Shown: piece after piece, positions 35,044 to 44,000 of the stretch | Layout of the letters: the number at the start of each line of letters is the position of its first letter | Numbering within the stretch: the first letter of the stretch is position 1 | Source: Fibrobacter sp. UWH6 | GTDB taxonomy: Bacteria; Fibrobacterota; Fibrobacteria; Fibrobacterales; Fibrobacteraceae | Reading direction: 5' to 3' | Length of the DNA stretch: 64,000 nucleotides | Assembly (NCBI RefSeq): GCF_900142465.1 | Contig: NZ_FRAX01000001.1 | Span: 310,001 to 374,000 of the forward strand | The notes under the pieces: model-generated | Told to the model about the DNA's origin: nothing | Database searches by the model: none | What the model saw: the letters and a program-made list of their open reading frames with translations, nothing else | Position numbers and translations under genes: made by a program

Positions 35044-35622
35044 TCAAAAAAAAAAGCCGGTCTCTATAACGTTTTCAGAGATTATTTCTTTTGAAAGAAC
35101 TTTTGACCCGTTTTTGTTGAGGAGATTGATGCTCGTATATGGAGGCAGGTCATCAAGTCTTTTTTGAAGACGCTCTTGTGTCCTGATTTCTTCAATACTA
35201 AAGAATAGCATGTCGGAGCAGAATCTGGCACCGCTATATTTATAATTTAACCAGGGGCCTACATTAGAGGAATTGATGGAACTGTAGATGAAAATGAAAC
35301 AGAAACGTTTGTTTTTGAATTCCCCGTTATCTGCATATAGACGGAACATGTATTTAAGCGCATCATTGAAATTTTCAAATACAACTACAAAAACACAGCG
35401 TTTTGTGGGCTCTGCCTGTGGGATTGCGTATGGCAGAAGCGATTCAATTTTGTATTTCCTAATGCTAAATTCGGCTATAATTTCTGCAGTTATGCGGGCA
35501 CTTTTATCGGGGGTGACTGTAAACGAAAGAATGAAATTATTATTTGTGTTAAGAAAAAAATCGATTTGCATCCAGATTCCTTTGTCGCAAATGAAATAGT
35601 CATGTTGGATATCAGATGACAT
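35044..35622 (-). CDS. unknown protein
   Basis: A 192-aa protein without recognisable motifs, signal peptide or membrane helix. Phe and Tyr are frequent (CFIFIYSSINSS, ICDKGIWMQIDFFLNTNNN). It is AT-rich. It lies 51 bases upstream of the primase-like gene and 81 bases downstream of the HTH gene on the same strand. The AAAAAAGAGACTT leader is shared with the 33955 start. Role unknown. Confidence 0.55.
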   Translation of the reverse strand: MSSDIQHDYFICDKGIWMQIDFFLNTNNNFILSFTVTPDKSARITAEIIAEFSIRKYKIESLLPYAIPQAEPTKRCVFVVVFENFNDALKYMFRLYADNGEFKNKRFCFIFIYSSINSSNVGPWLNYKYSGARFCSDMLFFSIEEIRTQERLQKRLDDLPPYTSINLLNKNGSKVLSKEIISENVIETGFFF

Positions 35623-35703
35623 AAAAGTCTCTTTTTTATGGTGTATGGCTAGAAACCCCTGCTTTGTTGGCAGGTTGTTTTTTGTGGGTGTTTGAAATGA
35701 GGG

Positions 35704-35997
35704 CTAACTGGATTGGTACAATTCGTAGTCTGACTTTCGTCTGACTGAGTTTATGTACTGATCCAGATCATCCTTCTTGAATGCGAGTCGGTTTCTCAGT
35801 TTGACGGAGGCAATTTCGTGGCTCGAAGCCATTCGATACAGAGTACGTTTTGAAAGCTTTGTGTACAGAGCCGCTCCCTCGACATCAAGGACTTCGGGTG
35901 AATCCTTCTTGTTTAGGTGATCCTGCAAAACTTGAAGAACAATCTTTTGCAGTTCCTTCCAGAAGGAGGCATCAAAGTCTTTTGAGGTGAATTGCAT
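35704..35997 (-). CDS. excisionase-like helix-turn-helix protein
   Basis: A 97-aa protein with a MerR/excisionase-type HTH: VLDVEGAALYTKLSKRTLYR followed by RNRLAFKKDDLDQYI, the HTH_17 pattern (L-x-x-x-E-A-A-x-x-L-x-x-x-x-x-T-x-Y...F-x-x-x-D-L-x-x-(Y/W)-(I/L)). Such proteins assist excision or control element genes. I start at ATG 35997; the frame runs back to 36096 but those residues are low-complexity and cover the operator region. First gene of the minus-strand block. Confidence 0.75.
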   Translation of the reverse strand: MQFTSKDFDASFWKELQKIVLQVLQDHLNKKDSPEVLDVEGAALYTKLSKRTLYRMASSHEIASVKLRNRLAFKKDDLDQYINSVRRKSDYELYQSS

Positions 35998-36057
35998 CTC
36001 GTTTTCCCGTTGAATTAACTCGATGGAAACAAATGTACCTTGTTTTGGAGACGGAAA

Positions 36058-36190
36058 AAACAGCTTTGAAAAAGAGCTGTTTGTAGCAAAAAACATTGCT
36101 TTTTACGTAGAAAAGATGATTTTGAATTAAAAAAGACAGTTTTGAAAAAAAACGGGTATATTTATTTAGGAAATGCCCCCGGGGGTATTT
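36058..36190. promoter_or_regulatory. divergent control region with two inverted repeats
   Basis: AAACAGCT-N9-AGCTGTTT (36058-36082) is a perfect 8-bp dyad close to the HTH gene start. AAATGCCCCC/GGGGGTATTT (36171-36190) is a near-perfect 20-bp palindrome 32 bases ahead of the plus-strand gene. Both lie between the divergent HTH gene (minus) and the 373-aa gene (plus) and are good operator candidates. The AT-rich stretch between them could hold both promoters. Confidence 0.5.
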
Positions 36191-36222
36191 TCCCAAAATG
36201 TTTAAACTTTTTTGAGGGTTGT

Positions 36223-37344
36223 ATGCAGGGATTGTCTTTCAAAGTGATCGAACTTGGCTTTTATGATGCCAAGGATTTGACCCTGTTCCTTGAACTCAAT
36301 CCAGGAAGACGTTTTGAATATGTCCGGCGTTTTAAGTTGCCCCGTTTCGAGGCTGTATCCTCCGTTTATGAAAATTGTCTCCTGTTTGATTTTTTTGGTG
36401 TAGATCGCGAAGGGTTTGTGATTGGAAAAGAACCTCACGAATATCTTTTTCACCTGCTAAAAATTTTGGGGCTGATTGTCTATGAAAAGGAGTCCACAAA
36501 TCTCCCAATAGTAAACTATCACGACTTCTTTTTAGAGAATATCGTTGTTGCCCCTTATTCTTTAGGTAACGGAATAGAGACACTTAGAGTTGTCGGTAGT
36601 AAGTCTGTTTTCAATGGACGGCTAAATAAGAATGCACTCACAGAGGCAAGAAAGAAAGCTTTACGACTATTTAACAATGAGGAAAAGGATGCCGTTGACG
36701 CCAAACGAGCCTACAGAAGATTTATTTCCTCCCAGTTGACTGTGTACAAACAGACTGAAAATCGTGCTTGCGGTTACGTTAAAAAATTAATGGCGTCCTT
36801 CAAGAAAGCTGTGTATGTTGGCTCTGACTATAAAACGGGAGGGGAATTTTTTAATCGCCTCAATGTGTTAAATCCGCAGATTGTATACGAGTGGACTTGC
36901 GGAATGTTTCAAAGAGAGTCTGAAAATGTGCGTGGGCTAGGAGCCTATTTGCAACAAATAGAGTTGTCCGTTAATCGATTGCTATTCAATAAGACGCCTT
37001 TGTCTGGTGTCGAAAAAGAACGGACAAGGATGCTCCTTAAGGAAAACATTGTGTCAGCAAAATCTCTGTTGAGGAACGAAGATCCAGAAGGAGGGTTCGT
37101 GAATGCTGTTGAGGCACAAGGTGTAATTCCTTCTGTTACTTCGCTGTTCTTAGATGATTGCTGTAACGAGGGATTGCTAGAATACAAAATCTCCGAAAAT
37201 GGAGAACGCTTATACAGTATTCGTGATTTGTTCCCGTTGCGGAATTTGGTTTTATCGATGGCATTTGTTGAAGAAATCCTTCAAGGAAAAGAGCCGGATG
37301 ACGAAGGTTCTATAAGGCCTAATGAAATGAAGGAAAAATGGTAG
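36223..37344 (+). CDS. unknown 373-aa protein
   Basis: I do not recognise a family. The start is ATG 36223, with GAGGG 5 bases before; an upstream TTG frame from 36142 would translate the palindrome and is unlikely. No signal peptide or membrane helix. The middle (about 155-260) is Lys/Arg-rich and helical (NALTEARKKALRLFNNEEKD), perhaps nucleic-acid or partner binding. The C-terminal half is helical (ESENVRGLGAYLQQIELSVN). AT-rich composition differs from core genes. It is divergent from the HTH gene and may be a control or cargo gene. Confidence 0.6.
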   Translation: MQGLSFKVIELGFYDAKDLTLFLELNPGRRFEYVRRFKLPRFEAVSSVYENCLLFDFFGVDREGFVIGKEPHEYLFHLLKILGLIVYEKESTNLPIVNYHDFFLENIVVAPYSLGNGIETLRVVGSKSVFNGRLNKNALTEARKKALRLFNNEEKDAVDAKRAYRRFISSQLTVYKQTENRACGYVKKLMASFKKAVYVGSDYKTGGEFFNRLNVLNPQIVYEWTCGMFQRESENVRGLGAYLQQIELSVNRLLFNKTPLSGVEKERTRMLLKENIVSAKSLLRNEDPEGGFVNAVEAQGVIPSVTSLFLDDCCNEGLLEYKISENGERLYSIRDLFPLRNLVLSMAFVEEILQGKEPDDEGSIRPNEMKEKW

Positions 37345-38057
37345 TTGCTTTCCGTGAGCTACGTGCCTCGTGATTTTCCGGGCGTGTTCCGTTCCCGCGC
37401 TTCGCGTTCCGTTTCACGTTCCGCTTCACGATCCTAGAATATGAGATTTGCCAGATTGCAAATTTGGCGAAATAATCCGATTTTCTGCGAGAATAGGCTA
37501 TTCTTCTCGTTATTAGTATCCGCTAAAATCTGCATGAAAAGGGCTTTTTTCTAGGAAATTGCAATCTGACTTTAGAACGCAAGGAGGAGGGGTGCCGCTT
37601 ATGAGCCCTTGTGTTATAAGGGATCACGGCTTGTATTGGTTGTTTTGAGTGCATAGAAAGGCGTATAAATCGGAATATATGCCGGGGCGCGGCGGGCCGG
37701 AGCCATAACCCTTTTTCGTCTTTAAGGGAGATTCGTGTGTGAACGCTTTCGGGACTGAGTTATCCTGGACCTGCTTTGTAAACGGAGGCTCTTGGTTCCG
37801 CGTTCACGCGGAGCGTTTCTTACGATGAAGCCTTTGTTCCGGGGATTGGAGTACTCCGCGTTCCCCGCGGGATTACGGGTCCGTGCATCGGGAGCGTTTC
37901 CCGTTCCCGGACTTACGCGTTCCCCACGGAAGTTCCCGGGGCTTTCGCGTTGCTGATACTTTGGAAAGTTGCAGCAAATGTCGCTCGTTAAGCGACTTCG
38001 GGATACGACTCCCGAAGTATATTATACCTACGACTCGTAGAATACTCGGAGGTGATT
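37345..38057. other. 0.7-kb non-coding region with CGTTCC hairpins
   Basis: No credible protein frame is present. The hexamer CGTTCC or its close form recurs six or more times. Perfect hairpins include CCGCG-TTCA-CGCGG (37798-37811) and CCGCG-TTCCC-CGCGG (37856-37870). A GC island (GGGGCGCGGCGGGCCGG) lies near 37,684. Before the next gene three hairpins follow one another: GTCGCT-N5-AGCGAC, TTCGGGA-N6-TCCCGAA and CTACGA-type. This could be a structured RNA, an origin or transfer site, or degraded DNA. Confidence 0.5.
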
Positions 38058-38789
38058 ATGGATAACAACGTTGTCGATACACAGTTCTGCTTGCATTACC
38101 ACGGAGAGGACGAATGTCCGTTCCGTGACGAGTACAAGGCTCGTGTGTGGATGGCTGAACTACACGCCTGCAAGAGCGACCTCGGGACTCCCCGCGAGTT
38201 CCTCTCATTCGTGTGTGCCTACATCTCCAAGTGGGACCCCTATACGTTTCAGGCTTTCCTTGCTCGTTATATCTCCGAGTACCCCGAGGTCTCGGTGAAC
38301 GAAAAGGCGATGGTCGCTAGAACATACGAGGTTACCTACGATGAGTCCCTTGTCTACGAGAAACCCCGAGGTCGGACTATCTACGAGTCTCGTAATGATG
38401 GCGGCTACTTCGGGAGTAACTCGGGCGTTCTGCTCTATACAGATGGTAGACTCTACGAGGTCACGAGCTCTTCACCCGAGCCTAGGATTTCCTTTGGGTT
38501 TCCTGCCTACCGCCTTTTGGGTACGTGCCGAGAGATGGGGCAGAAGGTCAAGGCCTATCTCTTGGTGCATAGAACCGAGGTTATGGCGTTGCCTGCTCAG
38601 GCCGAGTGCTGGGATATCCTTGATGGGGCCACCTATGAGATAAAGTTCTTGTCCAAGACTTGCAAGGGCTATATGCTTCCCGAGTCGGAGGATGGTGCTG
38701 CCGTGGTGGAGATGGCCTCCCGAGTGGTGAGGCTCGTCAGGTCCTTTGGCTACTTGCGCGAAGAACAGTACGGATGGGCGGAAGAATAA
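38058..38789 (+). CDS. orphan protein with GAG-biased codons
   Basis: A 243-aa protein, not recognised. ATG 38058 has GGAGG 5 bases ahead. It begins with an acidic Cys/His-containing segment (CLHYHGEDECPF) that might bind metal. The middle has GGYFGSNSGVLLYTDGRLYE, a beta-rich stretch. Glutamate is coded mostly by GAG, unlike the GAA preference of most other genes in the window, so the gene seems to come from a different source. It is paired with the next gene, which has the same bias. Confidence 0.6.
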   Translation: MDNNVVDTQFCLHYHGEDECPFRDEYKARVWMAELHACKSDLGTPREFLSFVCAYISKWDPYTFQAFLARYISEYPEVSVNEKAMVARTYEVTYDESLVYEKPRGRTIYESRNDGGYFGSNSGVLLYTDGRLYEVTSSSPEPRISFGFPAYRLLGTCREMGQKVKAYLLVHRTEVMALPAQAECWDILDGATYEIKFLSKTCKGYMLPESEDGAAVVEMASRVVRLVRSFGYLREEQYGWAEE

Positions 38790-38800
38790 CTTTTTGTTGA

Positions 38801-38830
38801 TTGACAACTTTTGGCATCGGGTACGATATA
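38801..38830 (+). promoter_or_regulatory. promoter of the 38860 gene
   Basis: TTGACA (38801-38806), 18-base spacer, GATATA (38825-38830), 30 bases before ATG 38860. A GGAGG ribosome site follows. Confidence 0.55.
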
Positions 38831-38859
38831 TATTCGTAGGAAACCAAATGGAGGTTACA

Positions 38860-39552
38860 ATGGCTAGATATCTGATTAAGGATGTGAAGTGTGGTGTCGT
38901 CGATGGTGGTGTAGGTCCTTGTGGACCTGGCCCCAGCGTGGTCGTTGCCGAGGTGGAGTTGCAGTCGGAGGCTGGGGGAGCCTTGTTCCTTTCCCTTGCA
39001 GAGTGCGACGGCATCCCGAATATGTACAAGACCTCAGCCAGCACTTACGACAAGCATTTCGAGGACCCGATTGACGAAGCCTTCTTCGAGGAACTGAATG
39101 CAAACGGATACGTTGACGGACTCGGGTGTTCCTACGAGGAGTTCTTTGAGGAGACCGACCACGAGTTCTATCAGGAGTTCCGATACCTGATTTACATCGT
39201 TCGCAGCGACTGGGACGAAATCGATCGCTTCAAGGCCGAGACTGTCGGCAAGTGGCTCGGGGACTTCGATATCCCCAAGAGCGATGTCGAAGAGGATTGG
39301 GAGTACGAAAAGGAATGCGATGACGCCGAGCCCGAGCCTGAGCCCGATTACGCATCTATGAAGCCTGCCGAAGCCTTTGAGGCTATGGTCGGCCACTTCA
39401 TTTCTGACTCTAATCGTTGCCCCTTTGCCAAGGAAAACGGTGGCCCCTGCGACCGTCAGGCGAAGGCGTTTGATGGCTCCACTGAAACTTGCACGAGTAT
39501 GCTGAAGTGCCACTTGCTCTACAAACGCTACAAGGAGTTCTCCGAGAACTAG
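38860..39552 (+). CDS. acidic orphan protein
   Basis: A 230-aa, strongly acidic protein of unknown family. ATG 38860 has GGAGG 5 bases before it. The N-terminal part is GVVDGGVGPCGPGPSVVVAE. A Glu/Asp-rich region (EEDWEYEKECDDAEPEPEPD) precedes a Cys-containing C-terminus (CPFAKENGGPC, then CTSMLKCHLLY) that could bind zinc. Strong negative charge recalls DNA-mimic proteins, but this is only a suggestion. It has its own promoter and stands just before the BREX operon. Confidence 0.6.
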   Translation: MARYLIKDVKCGVVDGGVGPCGPGPSVVVAEVELQSEAGGALFLSLAECDGIPNMYKTSASTYDKHFEDPIDEAFFEELNANGYVDGLGCSYEEFFEETDHEFYQEFRYLIYIVRSDWDEIDRFKAETVGKWLGDFDIPKSDVEEDWEYEKECDDAEPEPEPDYASMKPAEAFEAMVGHFISDSNRCPFAKENGGPCDRQAKAFDGSTETCTSMLKCHLLYKRYKEFSEN

Positions 39553-39646
39553 CTTACCTCGACTCTCGGGGGCCCTACTCTTGTGTGGGCTAGGTCGTTG
39601 CCTCGTGCGTATCGTGGCTCTCGAACGCCTTTTGCTATGCTTTTAT

Positions 39647-39675
39647 TTGACAAAACGTCGAGCATCTGTTGATAT
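39647..39675 (+). promoter_or_regulatory. probable BREX operon promoter
   Basis: TTGACA (39647-39652), 17-base spacer, TGATAT (39670-39675). Predicted transcription start is near 39,682, leaving a leader of about 155 bases before brxA. Confidence 0.5.
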
Positions 39676-39732
39676 CAAAAAAGACGAGACTTGCATGGAA
39701 ATCTTTTTAGTTATATTGCTTATGGTACATTG

Positions 39733-39837
39733 ATGTTTAGTACGCTGTTTGTCGCACCTGCGAATTGTGCCGGGGCTACCACTGTGGTAAGCCCTTTTGT
39801 GGCATGTTCCCCTCGCTCTAGGGGAGGTTTTTGTTGA
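39733..39837 (+). CDS. possible 34-codon leader ORF of the BREX operon
   Basis: ATG 39733 opens a frame of 34 codons (starts MFSTLFVAPANC, ends SRGGFC) whose TGA overlaps the brxA ATG by one base (TGATG). Its codons span both leader hairpins, so its translation would melt them. No good ribosome site is visible before it, and a frame this short can arise by chance. Listed as possible only. Confidence 0.3.
   Translation: MFSTLFVAPANCAGATTVVSPFVACSPRSRGGFC
39772..39827 (+). promoter_or_regulatory. brxA leader: terminator-like hairpin plus hairpin over the ribosome site
   Basis: GGGCT-ACCA-N3-TGGT-AAGCCC (39773-39794, one bulge) is followed by TTTT, like an intrinsic terminator. Fourteen bases later TCCCCT-N6-AGGGGA (39808-39825) pairs with the first part of the GGGGAGG ribosome site of brxA. 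Together they suggest that BREX expression is limited both at transcription and at translation. Confidence 0.5.
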
Positions 39838-40439
39838 TGCCTGAAGTTCTGTATAAATCCTCTTTGACTAGAGAGCCTTTCCTGTTCTACGAAATGCGTA
39901 CAGTGAGTCGCCTTTTGGAGACTGGAATGGACCGATCCAGCATTGTTGAAACGATTGCTAAGCAGAACCTGTTCCAGTATCCGACGGAACGCTCCTCACA
40001 GCGTATGGCGAAGGCTTGCCTAGCTCGTATAGGATTCTTGCCTGATGCGGCACTGGTCCCGATTATCGCCTCTGGTCTTGTGGATGAGGCTAAACAGGCT
40101 TGTCTGTATGCTTTGATGCGGCAATATCGGTTGGTTTTGGACTTTATGGTCACGGTGGTTGGAGAGAAGTTCCGCACGATGGACCTGTCCTGGGGGCCTA
40201 GTGAGGCTCACAATTTCTTGACCCGATTAAGGGAGCAGAACGAGTCGGTTGCTGAATGGAGCGAGTCTACCACGAGGGAAGTTCGTCGCGTTCTGGTGAG
40301 GACGTTGATGGAAACTGGCTATTTGTCCGGATTAAAAGCCTCAAGCATCGAGCCTGTGACAATTTACCCGTCCGTAGAGAATGTTATACGTGCTGCCGGT
40401 GACATGACATATTTATCCGCTTTTAACTGCTTTGTGTAG
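39837..40439 (+). CDS. brxA: BREX protein BrxA (DUF1819)
   Basis: First gene of a type I BREX phage-defence operon. BrxA is a small DNA-binding helical protein needed in some BREX systems. The 200-aa product starts MPEVLYKSSLTREPFLFYEM, with RTVSRLLETGMDRSSIVETI and the NLFQYPTERSSQRMAKACLA block of DUF1819. ATG 39837 is used because GGAGG is 9 bases away; the TTG at 39831 would be too close. The stop lies 7 bases before the brxB ATG. Confidence 0.88.
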   Translation: MPEVLYKSSLTREPFLFYEMRTVSRLLETGMDRSSIVETIAKQNLFQYPTERSSQRMAKACLARIGFLPDAALVPIIASGLVDEAKQACLYALMRQYRLVLDFMVTVVGEKFRTMDLSWGPSEAHNFLTRLREQNESVAEWSESTTREVRRVLVRTLMETGYLSGLKASSIEPVTIYPSVENVIRAAGDMTYLSAFNCFV

Positions 40440-40446
40440 GTTTGCA

Positions 40447-41013
40447 ATGAAAGGTGATATCACTGAACGACTGGATAAACTTCGTAAGAAATTCCAAAAT
40501 GCGGACTTTCTACAGGGCCATGGCCTCGCCAATGAGGTTAATATCAACATATTCTGCTATGACCCGAAAGATGAAATGGTCGTCCGCCATTTTGTATCTC
40601 AGGCTTTGTCTGACGCATCCTTGGCTTCTAAATGCAATCTGAAAGAATGCAACCTGTACAGGATTTTCCTTTCTATTTGCGATGACTTTGCAATTACGGC
40701 GGGAGCCCCTGATGTTGAAATTAAGCGTGGACGCGAGCACATGCTGAAAGTGTTGCAGCGTGCTGCCAACAATAAGTCCTTTGTGGCCAAAATGCAGTAC
40801 CCGGATCATAAACTGGGTGATGTGTTGCTTTTGACTGGTGTAGGGGAGGTTTACCCGTACATGCGCATGCATTCCCTGCTGGAGGCTATCCAGCCTGAAT
40901 TTTCCGATATCCCGGTGGTCGTTATGTATCCGGGTAAGTTCGACGGTCGAAGCTTGAAGTTGTTTGACAAGCTGATTCCTAACTCCTATTACCGAGCTTT
41001 TAACATTATCTAA
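40447..41013 (+). CDS. brxB: BREX protein BrxB (DUF1788)
   Basis: A 188-aa protein of the DUF1788 family, always second in type I BREX operons; its biochemical role is not settled. Seen here are MKGDITERLDKLRKKFQNAD with NEVNINIFCYDPKDE, and near the end LLLTGVGEVYPYMRMHSLLE with VVVMYPGKFDGRSLKLFDKL, all typical of DUF1788. ATG 40447 is chosen over an upstream TTG. The gap to brxC is 11 bases. Confidence 0.9.
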   Translation: MKGDITERLDKLRKKFQNADFLQGHGLANEVNINIFCYDPKDEMVVRHFVSQALSDASLASKCNLKECNLYRIFLSICDDFAITAGAPDVEIKRGREHMLKVLQRAANNKSFVAKMQYPDHKLGDVLLLTGVGEVYPYMRMHSLLEAIQPEFSDIPVVVMYPGKFDGRSLKLFDKLIPNSYYRAFNII

Positions 41014-41024
41014 GGTAGGTCACG

Positions 41025-44000
41025 ATGGCTATGATCATTAGAAGTATGTTCCGTGATGACATTAACCGCAAAATTGGTGGTGTTGTCAAGGTGGGCGAAA
41101 CTACCGATTCCGTTCTTGCCCAGGAAATGAGCGAATACGTCGTGACCCGCGAGCTCCGCAGGCACTTTTCGGATTTCTTTAGCGCCTACGCAGATGCCTT
41201 TGACTCGCCGACAGACGATGTCGGCGTATGGATTTCCGGCTTCTTTGGATCTGGTAAATCTCATTTCCTCAAGATGCTTTCCTTCATTTTGGCAAATTGC
41301 GAATTTGGAGGTACAAAGGCTGTAGAGGTGTTCCGTGAAAAGTGGGCCGATGCAGGCTCCTTCATGAACGTAGATAAGTCAACCAAGGCACCTACGGATA
41401 CAATTCTCTTTAACATTGACATTGAAGGCTTCGCGTCAAAGGATAAAACCGCCGTCCTCAAGGTCTTTGCCAAGGTGTTTTACAACTTCCGGGGCTTCTA
41501 TGGGGAAGATCTCAAGGTTGCCCGACTGGAACAGCATCTTGAATCTGAGGGCAAAACCCAGGCTTTCCATGACGCCTTCCGTGCGGCGACAAATAGGGAT
41601 TGGTTTGACCTCCGTGCTACTGCGCTGGACTTTTCCCCTGCGGCGGTGGCAACTGCTATGTCCCAGGTTCTTGACATGACCGAGGAGGATGCTTACAAGT
41701 GGATTGATGGCGAGGCAAATGTGGAGACCTCCATCAAGCAGTTGGTAAGTGAGATAAGCAAGTTCGTATCCAAGAAGCCCAAGGACTATCGTCTTCTATT
41801 CATGGTGGATGAAGTCGGTCAGTATGTGGGTGCCGATACGGATCTTCTCTTGAATCTTCAGTCTGTGGTTGAAGAAATTGGTAGTAAGTGCCAAGGCAAG
41901 GTCTGGGTGGTTTGTACCGGTCAGGAAGCTATTGACGAGATTATCAAGGCCCGAGTGAACGAATTCTCCCGAATTCAGGCTCGTTTCAAGACACGTTTGT
42001 CTCTGTCCTCTAGTGCTGCTGACGAAGTTATCCAGGAACGTATTCTAAAGAAGAAGGACGAAGCAGCAGATGCTCTTCGCCAGGTCTATGAGACAAATGA
42101 CTCCGTTCTTCGAAACCTGTTTACTTTTAAGGACTGCGTACTTGATATCAAGGGGTATGTTGGTGCGGAGGACTTTACCCGCAACTTCCCCTTTGTCCCT
42201 TATCAGTTCCGTCTTTTGCAGAAGGTCTTTGGCGAAATTCGTAAGCATGGAAACTCCGGCACTCATTTGGCTGGTGGTGAACGTTCCATGCTTTCGGGCT
42301 TCCAGGAAGCTGCTGTGAAGATCCAGGAGAAGAATGAGTTTGCCCTGGCGCCCTTCTATCTGTTTTATGACACGGTTTGCTCCTTCCTCAACAGCGATAT
42401 TCGCCGAGTAATCGAACGCTGTAGGGAAGCTGCTGAAAATGGAAACGGTATTGAGATTCAGGATGTTGATGTCCTCAAATTGCTCTACTTGATTCGATAC
42501 GTAGATGATATTAAGGCTAATCTGGATAATATCATTGTCCTTATGGCCGACAATATCCAGTTGGATAAGATTAGCAAGCGAGAAGAAATCCAGCACAGCT
42601 TGGATAGGCTTCTTTCTCAGAATTACATTGGCCGCAATGGTGAGATATACAACTTCCTTACCAATGAAGAGCAGGAAATTCAGCGTGCCATTGAAAATGA
42701 CACTGTAGTCGATACTTCCGATGTGGTTTCTAAAATTGGCTCGATTATTTTTGACCAGATTTACGATATCAGGAAGTTCCGTTACGGAAATGGCAAGTAC
42801 GATTTTGACTTTGACCGCATAGTCGATAATCAGACTATTTCTGGTGGCTCGGGTGGCATGATTTTGCAAATTTTGACTGCTGCCACGGATCCTGCGGATA
42901 AGCGCGATGCCATCTTGATGAACAACTCCGTTGGCCGAGCCATTGTTGTTTTGCCTGACGTCAAGTATTACGAACAGCTTGAACGTGCTATGAAAATTCG
43001 CAAGTACGTGAAGCAGCGTAATGTAGCCCAGTCCTCCAAGCTGGTGCAGGATATTATTCGCGGTCAGATAGACAACGCTGGATCTCTTGAGGCAAACGCC
43101 CAGGAACTCCTCACAAAGGCCATTGAGGGTGCTGTCTACTATGTTGACGGTAATAAGATTGATTGTTCTGGGGACGCTCGCAAGAGGCTGAACCAGGCCC
43201 TGGAAGTCCTTGTTGCCCACATCTACAAGAATCTCGGCATGGTAACCCGTAATTACGAATCTGATTTGGATATTGTATCGATTCTAAACGGGGAAGCTCC
43301 TTCCTTTGACGGTACTGAACCCAATGTGGAGGCAATGACCAAGGTTGAGGAATACCTTGACATGCAGGACCGTATGAAGGCTACTACGTCCATGGCTGAC
43401 CTGCATCGTCGTTATGGTGAGAAACCCTACGGCTGGCGCGAAATTGATATTGCCGGCATTGTTGCCTACTTGATTTACAAGCAGAAGGTTACCATCAAGT
43501 ATGCTGGGAATACTGTACAGCCTAATGACGCCAAAATGCTTGATATGCTCCGTCGCAAAAGCGAAACCGGCAAGACGATTGTTAGCAAGCGTCTATCGGT
43601 GTCCTCGATGAAGATGAAAAATGCAGTTAGCTTCCTTCGTGAATACCTGCATGCAATGTCTGTCCCCACCGATGAAGATGGTCTTGTAAAGTTCATTCTT
43701 GATAACCTGGATCTCCAACGCAACAATTACGCTCAGTACAAGGCTCGTTACACCGGTCGTTCCTATCCGGATTTTGGAATTGTTTGCAAGGCTATTGAAC
43801 TGATGGAGAACATTACATCCCAGAAGTCCGATAACATTGCCCTGGTAGACCGTCTCCTTGAAAAACAGGACGAACTTCTTGATAGCCGCGAGCGAATGGA
43901 GCGGGTCAGCAATTTCTTGACAACCCAGTATTCTCTATTCGATTCTGCGGTCAAGTTGGCTCAGGACCTTAAGAATGACCAGGAATACATCAATGAAAAT

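Noticed and set aside
36142-36222. Upstream TTG extension of the 373-aa protein
   Set aside because: It would translate the 20-bp palindrome, and a clear GAGGG-ATG start exists at 36223.
37345-38057. Retron non-coding RNA
   Set aside because: No reverse transcriptase gene lies nearby and no msr/msd-type inverted repeats at the ends were found.
37883-38065. 60-codon ORF in the non-coding block
   Set aside because: It reads through the hairpins and the ribosome site of the next gene, without its own start signal.
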